NCBI GenBank assembly: GCA_900102235.1
Contig: FMVL01000003.1
Location: 496,001 to 560,000, forward strand
DNA length: 64,000 nt
Origin: Lachnospiraceae bacterium XBB2008
Lineage (GTDB): Bacteria > Bacillota > Clostridia > Lachnospirales > Lachnospiraceae
Direction: 5' to 3'
Under the pieces are notes generated by a model. The model was given only the letters and a program-made list of their open reading frames with translations. It did no database searches and was not told the DNA's origin. The position numbers and the translations under genes were made by a program. Shown here piece by piece: positions 8,342-18,530 of the stretch; positions within the stretch are counted from its first letter, which is position 1; every line of letters begins with the position of its first letter.

Positions 8342-9976
8342 CTACCAGCAGCAGTTGATGATGTGATCTCGCATCAGCAGAACCTTGGACGGAGCGATGG
8401 ATATGCAGTCCGCACCTGTATCCAGGAATCTGGAAGCATAGTCTCTCCTGGCAGCAAGCTCGCCGCATATGCTTACCTTTAAGCCTGCCTTGTGCGCTGT
8501 CCTGACCACGTTTCTGATAGTCATGAAAAGTTTGGCATAATCATCGTCTATGGAAGGATTGGCTCTCTCATACCGGTCTATTCCGTACAGGTCGCAGGTC
8601 AGATCGTTGGTCCCGATGGATATGAACTCAGCATGATCAACAAGCCTGTCTATCTGTTCGACAGCCTTGACAGTCTCTACCATGATACCCTGAGGGATGT
8701 TTGTTGAGCCGACTTCGGAGAGCATGCTCCACTTGACTTCGCCGAACAATGAGTTGGCCTGCATGACCTCCTCTGCCGAAGTCACATAGGGATACATGAT
8801 CTTCAGCTCACCGTGGATCGAAGCTCTGATCAGGGCACGCAGCTGTGTTCGGAACAGTTCCTGATGCTCAAGAGAAAAAGCCAGACCGCGCTTATCGCCC
8901 ATCTCCAGATATGAAACCCTCTTATCACCGCCCAGATCCATGGTACGGATGGTAAGCGGCTTACCCTTACATACCGTCAGCAGTTTCTTATATACCGAAT
9001 ACTGTTCGTCTTCCGAAGGGGGCTCCGGCCTGTCCAGGAAGATGAACTCGCTGCGGTAAAGGCCGATGCCCTCGGCATCATTCTTAAGCGCCATCTTAAG
9101 ATCCACTACGGATGCGATGTTCGCATACAGATCGATATGCTTCCCGCCGCGGGTCTTGGTTTCCATTCCGATCGCACGCTGGAGTTCGTATTTCGACGGA
9201 TCGGTACTCTTTTTGGCCTCTTCGGTAAAGTCGACATCCGGCTGTATGATGATCTCACCCGTATCGGCATTGACATAGATCGGGGTTCCATCCTCTATGG
9301 CCTCAAGATTCAGCGGAACAGACACTACCATGGGAATGTCCATCATATTGGCAAGTATCGAAGCATGGGAAGTGGGGCTTCCGTTGACGGTGACTATAGC
9401 CTGGACCCGGTCACGTTCAAGTTCTATCACATCGCTGGGAAGCAGGCTTCCTGCGACCAGGATATACGGGTAATCATCCTTCACGGCCGGCTCTTCATCG
9501 GTGATCGGCTCATCATCACCTTCTTCAAGTACGGTGATGATCTCTCTTGCGATATCGCGGACATCATCGGCACGTGCGGCCATATAATCGTCTTCCATCT
9601 CGGCGAACTTCGAAGCAAGTGCTTCTCCGGTATGAGTGACGGCATCGATCGCATCCATGCGGCCTTCCTCGATGCATATCCTCGACAGGTTCCTGAATTC
9701 ATTTCCTTCGAGTACGAGCTGATGCATCAGAAAGATCTGGGCTGCATCCGTGCCCGCTTTGACACCTGCATCCAGGACCATCTTATCCATCCTGACACGT
9801 GTCTTTTCCAACGCACGTTCAAGACGGAGCAGTTCGGTTTGCACACGGCCGGGCGCGCTCATCACAGCATCGTCATCATCCTCGGTAAAACGAGTTTTCT
9901 CTTTGTTAGCCCTCATGACATATGCGGGACCTATCGCAACGCCTTCACATACAGTTACACCCTTATATCTCTCCAT
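8342..9976 (-). CDS. ptsI: PEP-protein phosphotransferase, enzyme I of the PTS
   Basis: Transfers phosphate from phosphoenolpyruvate to HPr in the cytoplasm. The phosphohistidine is His204 in GSPTSHASILA, within the swivelling N-terminal domain. The C-terminal PEP-binding barrel shows GIGLYRSEFIFLDR, RTMDLGGDKR, SIGTNDLTCDLYGIDR and the active-site Cys region VSICGELA. The 544 residues are slightly shorter than most enzyme I proteins (about 570), the difference being at the C-terminus. It lies 12 bases after the DUF6320 gene at the end of a long minus-strand run; no HPr gene is adjacent. It converges with the permease gene, with a gap of only 12 bases. Confidence 0.92.
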   Translation of the reverse strand: MERYKGVTVCEGVAIGPAYVMRANKEKTRFTEDDDDAVMSAPGRVQTELLRLERALEKTRVRMDKMVLDAGVKAGTDAAQIFLMHQLVLEGNEFRNLSRICIEEGRMDAIDAVTHTGEALASKFAEMEDDYMAARADDVRDIAREIITVLEEGDDEPITDEEPAVKDDYPYILVAGSLLPSDVIELERDRVQAIVTVNGSPTSHASILANMMDIPMVVSVPLNLEAIEDGTPIYVNADTGEIIIQPDVDFTEEAKKSTDPSKYELQRAIGMETKTRGGKHIDLYANIASVVDLKMALKNDAEGIGLYRSEFIFLDRPEPPSEDEQYSVYKKLLTVCKGKPLTIRTMDLGGDKRVSYLEMGDKRGLAFSLEHQELFRTQLRALIRASIHGELKIMYPYVTSAEEVMQANSLFGEVKWSMLSEVGSTNIPQGIMVETVKAVEQIDRLVDHAEFISIGTNDLTCDLYGIDRYERANPSIDDDYAKLFMTIRNVVRTAHKAGLKVSICGELAARRDYASRFLDTGADCISIAPSKVLLMRDHIINCCW

Positions 9977-9988
9977 CGCTTTTCCCCA

Positions 9989-10648
9989 CTATACATGAAA
10001 TCTTCTCTGAAGTTCATCCGGCACTCTTTTTCCCTTAAATACCACAGCCCCCATGAATCCTACAACTCCGGCCATCATGCACACGACCCACATCACGCTT
10101 TTCTCTCCCGTGATGATCATGCACAGAACTCCCATGATGATGCACAGGAAACTGCATCCGAGCAGATACGGCATGGCGTTCCGTGCCTTGTCTATCATCA
10201 TGAATATGAACAGAAGCACTTCCGCGGCTATAGCCAGAGAAGGCATGATATACCAGAAATAGATCGGTCTTATATCTCTTATGATGATAAAAGTAAACAT
10301 GATCAGTATGGCCGCCCAGAAAGTATTCAGTGTTACGACCTTGGCCGGATTGTGATGCCCGTGGATAACGGCCGCGAGCCACAGTTCACCGCCTATCACC
10401 CATACACATACGAGCAGGCTCCAGTGAAAAGTTGTTTTCACATCGAGCAGAAATTCGCATGCCAGACTGACTATCATGGCTGTGAGTGCAAGGAACATCT
10501 GGATCTTATACAGCATGGATTGCTTACGCATCACGTCGATCGAAGGATACACACGCTCGGAAGCCTCACCCTGCAGATTGTTCTGACACAGCGGGCACTT
10601 GTTCATATCGCCTTCTATATGCGCTTTGCAGCTCGGACAATATTTCAT
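9989..10648 (-). CDS. Zinc-ribbon membrane protein (DUF6320-like)
   Basis: The N-terminal 21 residues form a CxxC-x10-CxxC zinc ribbon (CPSC, CPLC). Six membrane helices follow (roughly 46-67, 76-96, 104-124, 130-152, 158-178, 183-204), and the tail is basic and cytoplasmic. The layout fits DUF6320 proteins as I recall them, which accompany CAT-fold acyltransferases; that family name is from memory. It overlaps the acyltransferase by one base, so the two are probably made together, and the membrane protein may present a substrate to the soluble enzyme. Function is unproven. Confidence 0.65.
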   Translation of the reverse strand: MKYCPSCKAHIEGDMNKCPLCQNNLQGEASERVYPSIDVMRKQSMLYKIQMFLALTAMIVSLACEFLLDVKTTFHWSLLVCVWVIGGELWLAAVIHGHHNPAKVVTLNTFWAAILIMFTFIIIRDIRPIYFWYIMPSLAIAAEVLLFIFMMIDKARNAMPYLLGCSFLCIIMGVLCMIITGEKSVMWVVCMMAGVVGFMGAVVFKGKRVPDELQRRFHV

Positions 10649-11898
10649 CAGCGTATAACCTCCGTTGCGTTCACGGTCACTTCTATGTCTTCGGCAGTCA
10701 GTTTGCGAACGAAATTCTTGATGAATCTGGTATCGTTGTAAGCACTGGTCATCCCGAGCCGTAATTTCCCGTTGTAGGTGAATACCGTGAAGAACATCTC
10801 GGAATGCGAACAGAACGCACTGTAACTCTCTATGTAGGGCTTAAGTTTTTCATCGGGTTTTATCTCTCCCATATTGGAGAGAACGAATGACACGGTCTTG
10901 TTCTCAAGCTTGGAAAACGCTCTGACCACCGGCTGCTTGATCATAAGAGGTACCATACGTATAAAAAGGAGCCTCTCAAGCGTCTGATATGAGTCCATCT
11001 GCTCCGCTATGTTCTCCGGTTTCATCGCAGCCTTGATATCCAGGTCTATATGCCGGCCTATGGTCGCTATATCTTCTTCTCCGGAAAGGTGACATCTGAT
11101 ATTGATGCTGTTAAAGAAATTCCTGGATGTCTCCGACGGAAAATACTGTCTTAAGTTCACGGGTACGCTTATGGTTATGGGCTGCTTGCGCATGAGCGCG
11201 GGCATATCGTGATACATGCTGCTGACCATGAGGGCCCCTATATATCCGGTCAGGGATACTCCGGCTTCTTTAGCCAGACTCCTGACGCTGTCAAAGTCCA
11301 TCGTTATCTCCATGAACTGAAGCTGGTCATACGGGAGTTTGCGCCCCACCGGATGATAAGCCTTGATCGGCGGAGTTTTCTTTAATCCCTTATTACCGTA
11401 GTACTGACTGTAGCTGTTCTGCGTAAGATCTCCGTCGGAAGCTCCGCTCCCCGTCTTAACATCACCGATCTTATCCGGATGAGCTAACTTCAGGTACTCG
11501 GCGATGATCACGTCGAAGAACTCGAACATCCCCGTCCCGTCGCTTAATGCGTGGAACATGTCCAGATTGATGCGGCGTCCGAAATAGCTGACACGATAAT
11601 GGAGGACTCCGTTATAGTCACTGCCGTAGAGCTGCGGGCAGGGACGCCCCTTTTCCTCGCAAACCTCGGGGAGTGCGTCGGTAGTCTCTATATAATGCCA
11701 GAAAAAACCTCTTCGGATACGTACCTGAAACTGAGGTCTGATCTCTATCGCATTCAAAAGTGCCTGCTGAAGAAGCTCGGGATCGATCTTCTCCGTCAGG
11801 GTCACGCTTTCACGCATGGTCCTGGTATCCCTTCGGTTATGGGATGCCAGAAAGACCTTGGCCACATTATCGGTTTTGTACCATGTGGTCTCACTCAT
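10648..11898 (-). CDS. Condensation-domain-fold (CAT-like) acyltransferase
   Basis: The catalytic signature HxxxDG is present as FHALSDGTG (about residues 135-143) and a late SNMGEI segment matches the SNLG motif of alcohol acetyltransferase and PapA5-type enzymes. At 416 residues it is a single CAT-fold pair without carrier or adenylation domains, so it is not a peptide-synthetase module. It probably moves an acyl group from CoA or a carrier protein to an alcohol or amine; substrates are unknown. It overlaps the esterase gene by 4 bases upstream and the DUF6320 gene by 1 base downstream. Confidence 0.72.
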   Translation of the reverse strand: MSETTWYKTDNVAKVFLASHNRRDTRTMRESVTLTEKIDPELLQQALLNAIEIRPQFQVRIRRGFFWHYIETTDALPEVCEEKGRPCPQLYGSDYNGVLHYRVSYFGRRINLDMFHALSDGTGMFEFFDVIIAEYLKLAHPDKIGDVKTGSGASDGDLTQNSYSQYYGNKGLKKTPPIKAYHPVGRKLPYDQLQFMEITMDFDSVRSLAKEAGVSLTGYIGALMVSSMYHDMPALMRKQPITISVPVNLRQYFPSETSRNFFNSINIRCHLSGEEDIATIGRHIDLDIKAAMKPENIAEQMDSYQTLERLLFIRMVPLMIKQPVVRAFSKLENKTVSFVLSNMGEIKPDEKLKPYIESYSAFCSHSEMFFTVFTYNGKLRLGMTSAYNDTRFIKNFVRKLTAEDIEVTVNATEVIR

Positions 11899-12842
11899 AG
11901 TCCGAGCTCCTTAACAAAAACTTCCACATCTTTAAGTGCCTGAGCGGCTTTGGGGGAGGGAAGTAGCTGGAACACATGCCAGCAGCCTGCAAATACCTGC
12001 AGTCTGGTGATGCATCCGGCCTTGTGCATTTTCTTATACAGATTCTCGCTGTCACCGCGAAGTATCTCGTTGCTCCCGACCTGGATGAGTGTGGGAGGCA
12101 TACCCTCCATGTCCGCAAACAGCGGACTCAATGAAGGATTGGAAAAGTCGGTCTCGCCCCCTGCATATGCGTTTCTCACACCGTATACATACTCTATGGT
12201 GAGCATGGGATCCGAGTCCTTATATTTTTCATATGATGCGGAAGAAGCAGTCATGTCGGTCCAGGGGCTCATGAGGATCATGGCCGCGGGAAGCTGCCGC
12301 TTCTGCGATTTGAGTACCAGTGTAAGTTCCAGAGCAAGATTGCCGCCGGCAGAATCACCCAGCACGATGATCTCATCCGCGCCGTACCCCAGATACATCA
12401 GATGGTTCCATATGGTCACCGCATCCTCTATGGCTGCCGGATAAGGATTCTCGGGTGCAAGGCGGTACTGAAAGCTGCATACACTCATGCCCAGATGAAA
12501 TACCATCTTGCCTGCGAGCATCCCGGAATATCCCAGGCCGCCTGCGGTATATCCGCCGCCGTGACAATACAGGATGATCGGTTTGTCTCTGTGAGGAAAA
12601 TCGGGGACAGACCACTCCACGGGGATCCCTTCCACCTCTTCTTTTCGATGGGATACTCCCACGGCGGGAGTTATGAGTTTGGACAGTCTTTCATGAGAGG
12701 CACGCTGCTTGTTGAGCGTCTCGGCTCTTTCAACCTCCGATACGGCGATAGCGGAATGGATCGCCTTCACGGCTTTCATGATGGGATCCATCTTAACCTC
12801 TATGTTTTCTGTTGTATTGACGAAGGATACTTTTTTTCTCAT
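11895..12842 (-). CDS. Alpha/beta hydrolase, hormone-sensitive-lipase type esterase
   Basis: The HSL-family oxyanion motif HGGGYTAGG and nucleophile elbow GDSAGGNLA (Ser about 166) are clear. The late Asp (SDPMLTIEYVYG or QVGSNE region) and GCWHVFQLLP provide the remainder of the triad. It has no signal peptide. The start ATG overlaps the polC stop as ATGA and the stop overlaps the next gene, so translation is coupled on both sides. Family members cleave short acyl esters; here it could remove or trim the group added by the neighbouring acyltransferase, which is inference from position only. Confidence 0.85.
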   Translation of the reverse strand: MRKKVSFVNTTENIEVKMDPIMKAVKAIHSAIAVSEVERAETLNKQRASHERLSKLITPAVGVSHRKEEVEGIPVEWSVPDFPHRDKPIILYCHGGGYTAGGLGYSGMLAGKMVFHLGMSVCSFQYRLAPENPYPAAIEDAVTIWNHLMYLGYGADEIIVLGDSAGGNLALELTLVLKSQKRQLPAAMILMSPWTDMTASSASYEKYKDSDPMLTIEYVYGVRNAYAGGETDFSNPSLSPLFADMEGMPPTLIQVGSNEILRGDSENLYKKMHKAGCITRLQVFAGCWHVFQLLPSPKAAQALKDVEVFVKELGL

Positions 12843-15800
12843 GTCAGATCATTGCCTGCCATTATGTCAAAAATACTCAGCTGTCCGGTCTCCGGCAATC
12901 CCGACAGGATCCCGAGTTCGGTGAATTTCTCCACGTTGGTCTTGGATGCTTTGGTACGCTCTCTGAACTCTGCCTTGGATATGAAAGGTCCCTGGGCGGC
13001 GGCTGCCACTATCGCTTCCGCAACTTCGGATCCGATACCGTCGATACTCGAGAGCGCCGGCATGATGCCCTTACCTTCAATTATACGGAAATTCTTGGAA
13101 TCTACCAGCGATATATCTATCGGAACAAATTCTATTCCGCGCGCATACATCTCCTGAGCGATCCTCATATCCCTGTATGTATTCTTCTCGGTCGCGCTCA
13201 GTTTATTCTCCGAAGCCTTTCTCCTGAGTTCATTCAGGTTCGCCTCGAGTCTGCTCCTGCCCATGGCCATAAGTTCATACGAGAATCCCGAAGCGCGGAT
13301 GGTAAAGTATGCAGCATAATATGCCTCCGGATAGTAAACCTTGCAATATGCGATCCTGAGCGCCATGATAACGTATGCTGCGGCATGCGCTTTCGGGAAC
13401 ATGTACTCGATACGCTCGCACGACCAGATATACCAGTCGGGCACATCATGTGCTGCCATATCGGCTTTCCATGCATCCCACTGTTTGCATTTATGAGAAG
13501 CGACCTTACCCTTGCGGACATTCTCCATGATGTTGAATGCTTCCTCGGGCTCAAGTCCCTTCTGTATCAGATATATCATGATATCATCACGACAGCAGAT
13601 GGCCGTGGATATCGTAGCCTTGCCTTCACGGATCAGCGTCTGCGCGTTGTCACCCCACACTCCGGTTCCGTGTCCGAGTCCCGATATACGGATCAGATCC
13701 GACATGTACTGAGGCTGAGTCTCGATAAGCATTGACATGGCATTGTCGGTACCGAACTCAGGGATGCCCAGACATCCGAGTTTGGTCCCGGGGATATCAT
13801 CAGGCGTGATGCCGAGCGCTTCCGTGCTTAAGAAAAGCGACATGACCTTCTCATCATCAAGAGGGATCTCGGTGGGATCGAGTCCCGTAAGATCCTGGAG
13901 CATGCGCATCATGCTCGGATCATCGTGACCGAGTATGTCGAGTTTGAGCAGGTTATGGTCGATGGAGTGATAATCAAAATGCGTGGTGATGATATCGGTA
14001 TCCATCTTATTTGCGGGATGCTGGATCGGTGTGAAGGAATAGATATCCTCACCCATCGGAAGCACGACGATGCCGCCGGGGTGCTGTCCGGTCGATTTAC
14101 GAACGCCCTCGCAATGTGATGCCAGACGTTCTATCTCGCATCTTCTCTTTTTGATGTGCAGATCTTCAAAGAAATGGCTGACATATCCGTATGCGGTCTT
14201 CTCTGCGAGAGAACCGATGGTACCCGCGCGGAATGTCTGTCCGTATCCGAAGATGACCTCGGTATATTTATGCGCTTTGGACTGGTATTCGCCTGAGAAG
14301 TTTAAGTCTATATCCGGCTCTTTATTGCCCTTGAATCCCAGGAATGTCTCAAACGGTATGTCGTATCCGTCGCGGCATAATTCCTCACCGCAGACGGGAC
14401 ACTTCTTCACGGGCATATCGGTTCCGGCCATGCCGCCGAATGCCTTAACCTCCTCGGAGTCAAAATCATAGTAATGACACTTCGGACAATAGTAGTGCGG
14501 TGCAAGTGAATTGACTTCGGTGATCCCGGCAAGGAATGCTACGAAGGAAGATCCGACCGATCCTCTCGATCCGACCAGATATCCGTCTTCGACAGATTTC
14601 CATACCAGTTTCTGCGCTATGATATACATCACCGCAAAGCCGTTGCCGATGATGGATTTAAGCTCTCTCTCCATACGTTCGGACACGACTTCCGGAAGTT
14701 CTTCGCCGTATATCTCATGCGCCTTGTTCTCGCATATCTCACGCAGGAGCACATCGGAATTCTCGATGACGGGAGGACATTTGTCGGGACGCACGGGTGA
14801 CATGGAATCCACCATGTCCGAGATGTATCTGGTGTTGGTCACGACGACTTCATAAGCTTTGGCTTCGCCCAGATAATCAAATTCCTCAAGCATCTCTTCC
14901 GTCGTACGTAAGTATAGCGGAGGCGAAACTTCCCCTTCTTCCCCGCCGTGATTGGCCAGGATGATGCGTCTGTATATCTCATCCTCGGGATCCATGAAGT
15001 GCACGTCACCTGTTGCGACAACGGGCTTGTGCCACTTTTCACCGAGCTTGACGATCTTGCGGTTGATATCCCTGATATCTTCTTCGGAATTGACGGTCCT
15101 GTACTTCGGACTGTTTATCATGAACCGGTCGTTATCAACCGGCTGTATCTCCAGGTAGTCATAGAACTCTACGATATGAGCTATCTGTTCCTCGCCCCTG
15201 TTCTCCACGAGTGCTTCGAACAGTTCGCCGGCACAGCATGCGCTGCCCACTATCAGTCCCTCGCGATACTTATTCAGCATGCTCTTCGGGATCTTGGGAA
15301 AACGTGAAAAATAATCCAGGTGCGACATGCTCACGAGTCTGTAGAGATTGACGCGTCCGATATTGTTCTTGGCCAGGATGATGCAGTGAGAAGGGCGAAG
15401 TCCTCTGATGACATCAAAGCCCTCTTCGGCAAATCTGTTGAGAGCCTCGAAATCATGTATGTCCATGCCTTCAAGCTTTTCCAGGAGTTTCAGGAAGATA
15501 TGAGCCGTACACTCGGCATCGTCGACAGCACGGTGATGATGGCCCATATCGACATTGAGCATCTTGGCTACCGCATCCAGAGTGTATTTCTTATGTCCCG
15601 TGAGCAGAGCTCTGGACATGCCCAGTGTATCGGCATAAGTATTCTCATATTTCAGGCCGAGCACGGTCTTCATCTTCTCACGGATGAAGCTGACATCAAA
15701 CTCCACGTTATGTCCGACGAGAACGGTATCTTCTCCGCCGATGAAATCCAGGAATCTGGGCAGAGCGATATCGACCGTATCCTGACCCATGACCATCGAA

Positions 15801-17383
15801 TCATTGATCGATGTGACCTGTTCTATCTCGAACGGGATCGGTACTTTGGGATCGACGAATGTGGCGAACCTGTCTGTTATCTTCCCGTTTTCTATCTTGA
15901 CCGCACCGATCTCTATGATATGATCATCGACCGGAGAAAATCCTGTGGTCTCAAGGTCGAATACCACATAGGTCTGAGAGTCGATCGTTCTATTCGTATC
16001 TCCGTTTACTATCTTCTTCAGATCATCGACAAGGTATGCTTCCACACCATATATAATCTTAAAGAAATCCTGCTTGTCGGGATCGGGATCTCCGGCATTT
16101 TCCCTTTTGCCTTTTTCCTTGTCCCACAGATCCGTCCATGTATGAAATGCATCGGTAAAGCCCTGAACGACACCGTGATCGGTGATCGCTATGGAAGGCA
16201 TGCCCCACTCATATGCGCGCTTCACCAGATCAGCGCACGCACTGACTCCGTCAAGCTCGCTCATCTTGGTATGGCAATGAAGCTCAACCCTCTTTATCTC
16301 GGCCTTATCGCGTCGTTTTTCGCGGAAATCGTTTATCAGACGGATACATGTAACGGAGGTCATGGTGACTTCCTTATCCCAGTCATCCATCACGCACTTG
16401 CCGCGTACTTTGACAAACGCGCCCTTCTTTAAATCGTTGGTAAGTTCGATGACCTGATCGCGATGGATGAAAAGCTTCGCTTTGATACTGTCCTCAAAAT
16501 CCGTGACAATGAAACTCACGATGGTCTTATCGTTCTTGATCTGCTGTGTCTCAACCGATGTGACCATGCCGCGTATGGTGCATATTCCTATATCTCCCTC
16601 GATATCGGATATCGGGATCGAATCTTCATCAAAGTTCTTGCCGAAGATCACTGTCGGATCATCGGAATGCCGAAGCGGGGAGATCTTAGACTTCTTTCCG
16701 CGTCCGGACTTATGATCGTCTTCCTTGGGCGTCTCGACAGTTTTTTCTTCGGATCCTTCTTCCGCATCTTCGTCGCGCTCCGGCGGTTCTGCGCCGGGCA
16801 CGATGTGCGAGATCCCGTCGGGAGCCGCAACGTCTCCGATCCAGCTTCCGGTCCAGCCTTTATCGGGTTCGGGTTTCGTCTTTTTATCGTATAAGATGTA
16901 TATCCTGGCATCGATGCCGCATCTGTCGGTAAAGATCTTAAGCAGGAAATCCTCCAGCTCCGAGACCGTCTTTTGCGGATATACGCCTTCCTCGAGAGTG
17001 ATGTTCATCGTATCGCCCTCGGGAAAATCTATTCGTGCGTTGCTGAGTATATCGAAGAGGACATGCCCCCTGTCGTTAACCTCATCAAAAATGGAATCCC
17101 TGTATATCCCGTAGAGCTTCGACAAGTCATACTGCGCCGAAAGATTGAATTTGGGATAGATCCGGATCTCGGGCCCTTTTTCGCCGAACTGACGTCTGAT
17201 CCTGTCTCTCACATCACTTAACTGACGGTATGTGATCAGATTCTCGCTGCTTAAATATATGCGCATGACGGTCCTGTCGGAGGTTGCGGACACGCGGACC
17301 ACATCCACATGCTCAAAAAGATCATGCAGAAGGCCGTCAAGTTTTATGGTAGGAAATACTTCGTAAAAATTCTTTATATCCAT
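12839..17383 (-). CDS. polC: DNA polymerase III alpha subunit, PolC type
   Basis: The Gram-positive leading-strand replicase with built-in proofreading. Domains in order: N-terminal region with a charged linker, OB fold (about 230-340), PHP half (VELHCHTKMSELDGV), DnaQ-like 3'-5' exonuclease starting YVVFDLETTGFSP with TLGHN-like VGHNVEFDVSF, the second PHP half, a four-Cys zinc site (CPKC..CPVC), and the polymerase palm with PDIDLNFSGEYQ. It ends in a helix-hairpin-helix region (LSSIDGIGSEVAEAIV). The length of 1514 is normal for clostridial PolC. It follows ispG by 24 bases, as in many Firmicutes, and is overlapped by the esterase gene. Confidence 0.97.
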   Translation of the reverse strand: MDIKNFYEVFPTIKLDGLLHDLFEHVDVVRVSATSDRTVMRIYLSSENLITYRQLSDVRDRIRRQFGEKGPEIRIYPKFNLSAQYDLSKLYGIYRDSIFDEVNDRGHVLFDILSNARIDFPEGDTMNITLEEGVYPQKTVSELEDFLLKIFTDRCGIDARIYILYDKKTKPEPDKGWTGSWIGDVAAPDGISHIVPGAEPPERDEDAEEGSEEKTVETPKEDDHKSGRGKKSKISPLRHSDDPTVIFGKNFDEDSIPISDIEGDIGICTIRGMVTSVETQQIKNDKTIVSFIVTDFEDSIKAKLFIHRDQVIELTNDLKKGAFVKVRGKCVMDDWDKEVTMTSVTCIRLINDFREKRRDKAEIKRVELHCHTKMSELDGVSACADLVKRAYEWGMPSIAITDHGVVQGFTDAFHTWTDLWDKEKGKRENAGDPDPDKQDFFKIIYGVEAYLVDDLKKIVNGDTNRTIDSQTYVVFDLETTGFSPVDDHIIEIGAVKIENGKITDRFATFVDPKVPIPFEIEQVTSINDSMVMGQDTVDIALPRFLDFIGGEDTVLVGHNVEFDVSFIREKMKTVLGLKYENTYADTLGMSRALLTGHKKYTLDAVAKMLNVDMGHHHRAVDDAECTAHIFLKLLEKLEGMDIHDFEALNRFAEEGFDVIRGLRPSHCIILAKNNIGRVNLYRLVSMSHLDYFSRFPKIPKSMLNKYREGLIVGSACCAGELFEALVENRGEEQIAHIVEFYDYLEIQPVDNDRFMINSPKYRTVNSEEDIRDINRKIVKLGEKWHKPVVATGDVHFMDPEDEIYRRIILANHGGEEGEVSPPLYLRTTEEMLEEFDYLGEAKAYEVVVTNTRYISDMVDSMSPVRPDKCPPVIENSDVLLREICENKAHEIYGEELPEVVSERMERELKSIIGNGFAVMYIIAQKLVWKSVEDGYLVGSRGSVGSSFVAFLAGITEVNSLAPHYYCPKCHYYDFDSEEVKAFGGMAGTDMPVKKCPVCGEELCRDGYDIPFETFLGFKGNKEPDIDLNFSGEYQSKAHKYTEVIFGYGQTFRAGTIGSLAEKTAYGYVSHFFEDLHIKKRRCEIERLASHCEGVRKSTGQHPGGIVVLPMGEDIYSFTPIQHPANKMDTDIITTHFDYHSIDHNLLKLDILGHDDPSMMRMLQDLTGLDPTEIPLDDEKVMSLFLSTEALGITPDDIPGTKLGCLGIPEFGTDNAMSMLIETQPQYMSDLIRISGLGHGTGVWGDNAQTLIREGKATISTAICCRDDIMIYLIQKGLEPEEAFNIMENVRKGKVASHKCKQWDAWKADMAAHDVPDWYIWSCERIEYMFPKAHAAAYVIMALRIAYCKVYYPEAYYAAYFTIRASGFSYELMAMGRSRLEANLNELRRKASENKLSATEKNTYRDMRIAQEMYARGIEFVPIDISLVDSKNFRIIEGKGIMPALSSIDGIGSEVAEAIVAAAAQGPFISKAEFRERTKASKTNVEKFTELGILSGLPETGQLSIFDIMAGNDLT

Positions 17384-17407
17384 GTGATCTTATCAATGTT
17401 TAAATGA

Positions 17408-18463
17408 TCAATCGTTCCAATGAAGGAGTTCGTCCCTTAATGCATCAAGGAGTTCATCCTCGGGTATCTTGCGGATGACCTCGCCGTGACGTATGAGCAC
17501 GCCCTCGCCTATGCCGCCGGCGATACCTATGTCGGCCTCTTTCGCCTCTCCGGGACCGTTCACGACACATCCCATGACAGCCACCTTGATGTCCAGAGGG
17601 ATGTCTGCCACCATCTCCTCAACCTTATTGGCCAGACCTATCAGATCGATACGGGTCCGTCCGCAGGTCGGGCAGCTCACGACCTCGATGCCGCCGCTCC
17701 TGAGCCCCAGAGTACGTAAGATCAGTTTCGCCGTCCTTACCTCCTCTACAGGGTCTCCCGTCAGAGACACTCTGATCGTGTCGCCTATTCCCTGAGAAAG
17801 GATCATGCCCAGGCCGAGCGAAGATTTGATATTGCCGCTCCAAAGCGTTCCCGATTCGGTGATGCCGACATGGAGGGGATATGAGGTTTTCTCTGCTATA
17901 AGTTCATGTGCTCTGGCACACATCAGAACATCCGAAGACTTGATGCTTATAACGATCTCGTGATAATCCATATCCTCGATCATCGCAACCTTGTCAAGCG
18001 CACTCTCAACTATCCCCTCGGCGGTGACACCGCCGTATTTTTCGACCAGATCCTTTTCCAGCGATCCGGAATTCACGCCGACTCTTATCGGGATATTGCG
18101 CTCTTTTGCACACCTGACCACTTCGGAAAGTCTGTCGCGTCCGCCTATGTTTCCGGGGTTTATGCGGATCTTGTCCGCCCCGTTTTCCATGGCAGCTATG
18201 GCCATCTTATAATCAAAATGGATATCCGCAACAAGCGGGATGTTTATGTTCTTCTTTATCTCCCGAAGAGCTTCGGCAGCTTCGATCGTCGGGACAGTGC
18301 ACCTGATGATCTCACAGCCCGCATCCTCCAGTCTCTTTATCTGAGCGATCGTAGCGGACGCATCTTCGGTGTGGGTATTGGTCATGGACTGGATAAGTAT
18401 CGGATTTCCTCCGCCGATGACCTTATTTCCTATGTGGATTACTCTTGTTTTGTCCCTGTACAT
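17408..18463 (-). CDS. ispG: 4-hydroxy-3-methylbut-2-enyl diphosphate synthase
   Basis: Penultimate step of the DXP isoprenoid pathway; a [4Fe-4S] enzyme that reduces methylerythritol cyclodiphosphate. The N-terminal TIM barrel begins GGNPILIQSMTNT. The cluster ligands are Cys264 and Cys267 in SCPTCGRT and Cys299 in MGCVVNGPGE, with Glu306 as the fourth ligand. GGAGAAGGAT precedes the ATG. It is grouped with dxr and uppS in the same strand run, so isoprenoid precursor and undecaprenyl carrier synthesis are encoded together. Confidence 0.96.
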   Translation of the reverse strand: MYRDKTRVIHIGNKVIGGGNPILIQSMTNTHTEDASATIAQIKRLEDAGCEIIRCTVPTIEAAEALREIKKNINIPLVADIHFDYKMAIAAMENGADKIRINPGNIGGRDRLSEVVRCAKERNIPIRVGVNSGSLEKDLVEKYGGVTAEGIVESALDKVAMIEDMDYHEIVISIKSSDVLMCARAHELIAEKTSYPLHVGITESGTLWSGNIKSSLGLGMILSQGIGDTIRVSLTGDPVEEVRTAKLILRTLGLRSGGIEVVSCPTCGRTRIDLIGLANKVEEMVADIPLDIKVAVMGCVVNGPGEAKEADIGIAGGIGEGVLIRHGEVIRKIPEDELLDALRDELLHWND

Positions 18464-18530
18464 ATCCTTCTCCGTTATAAATCCGATAAAAAATTATGCA
18501 TTAATAGAGTAATGCGGTACAAGTACAATC

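Noticed and set aside
9137-10741. 534-codon open frame on the plus strand
   Set aside because: Antisense to ptsI and the DUF6320 gene, which have clear motifs and ribosome sites; composition is that of a shadow frame.
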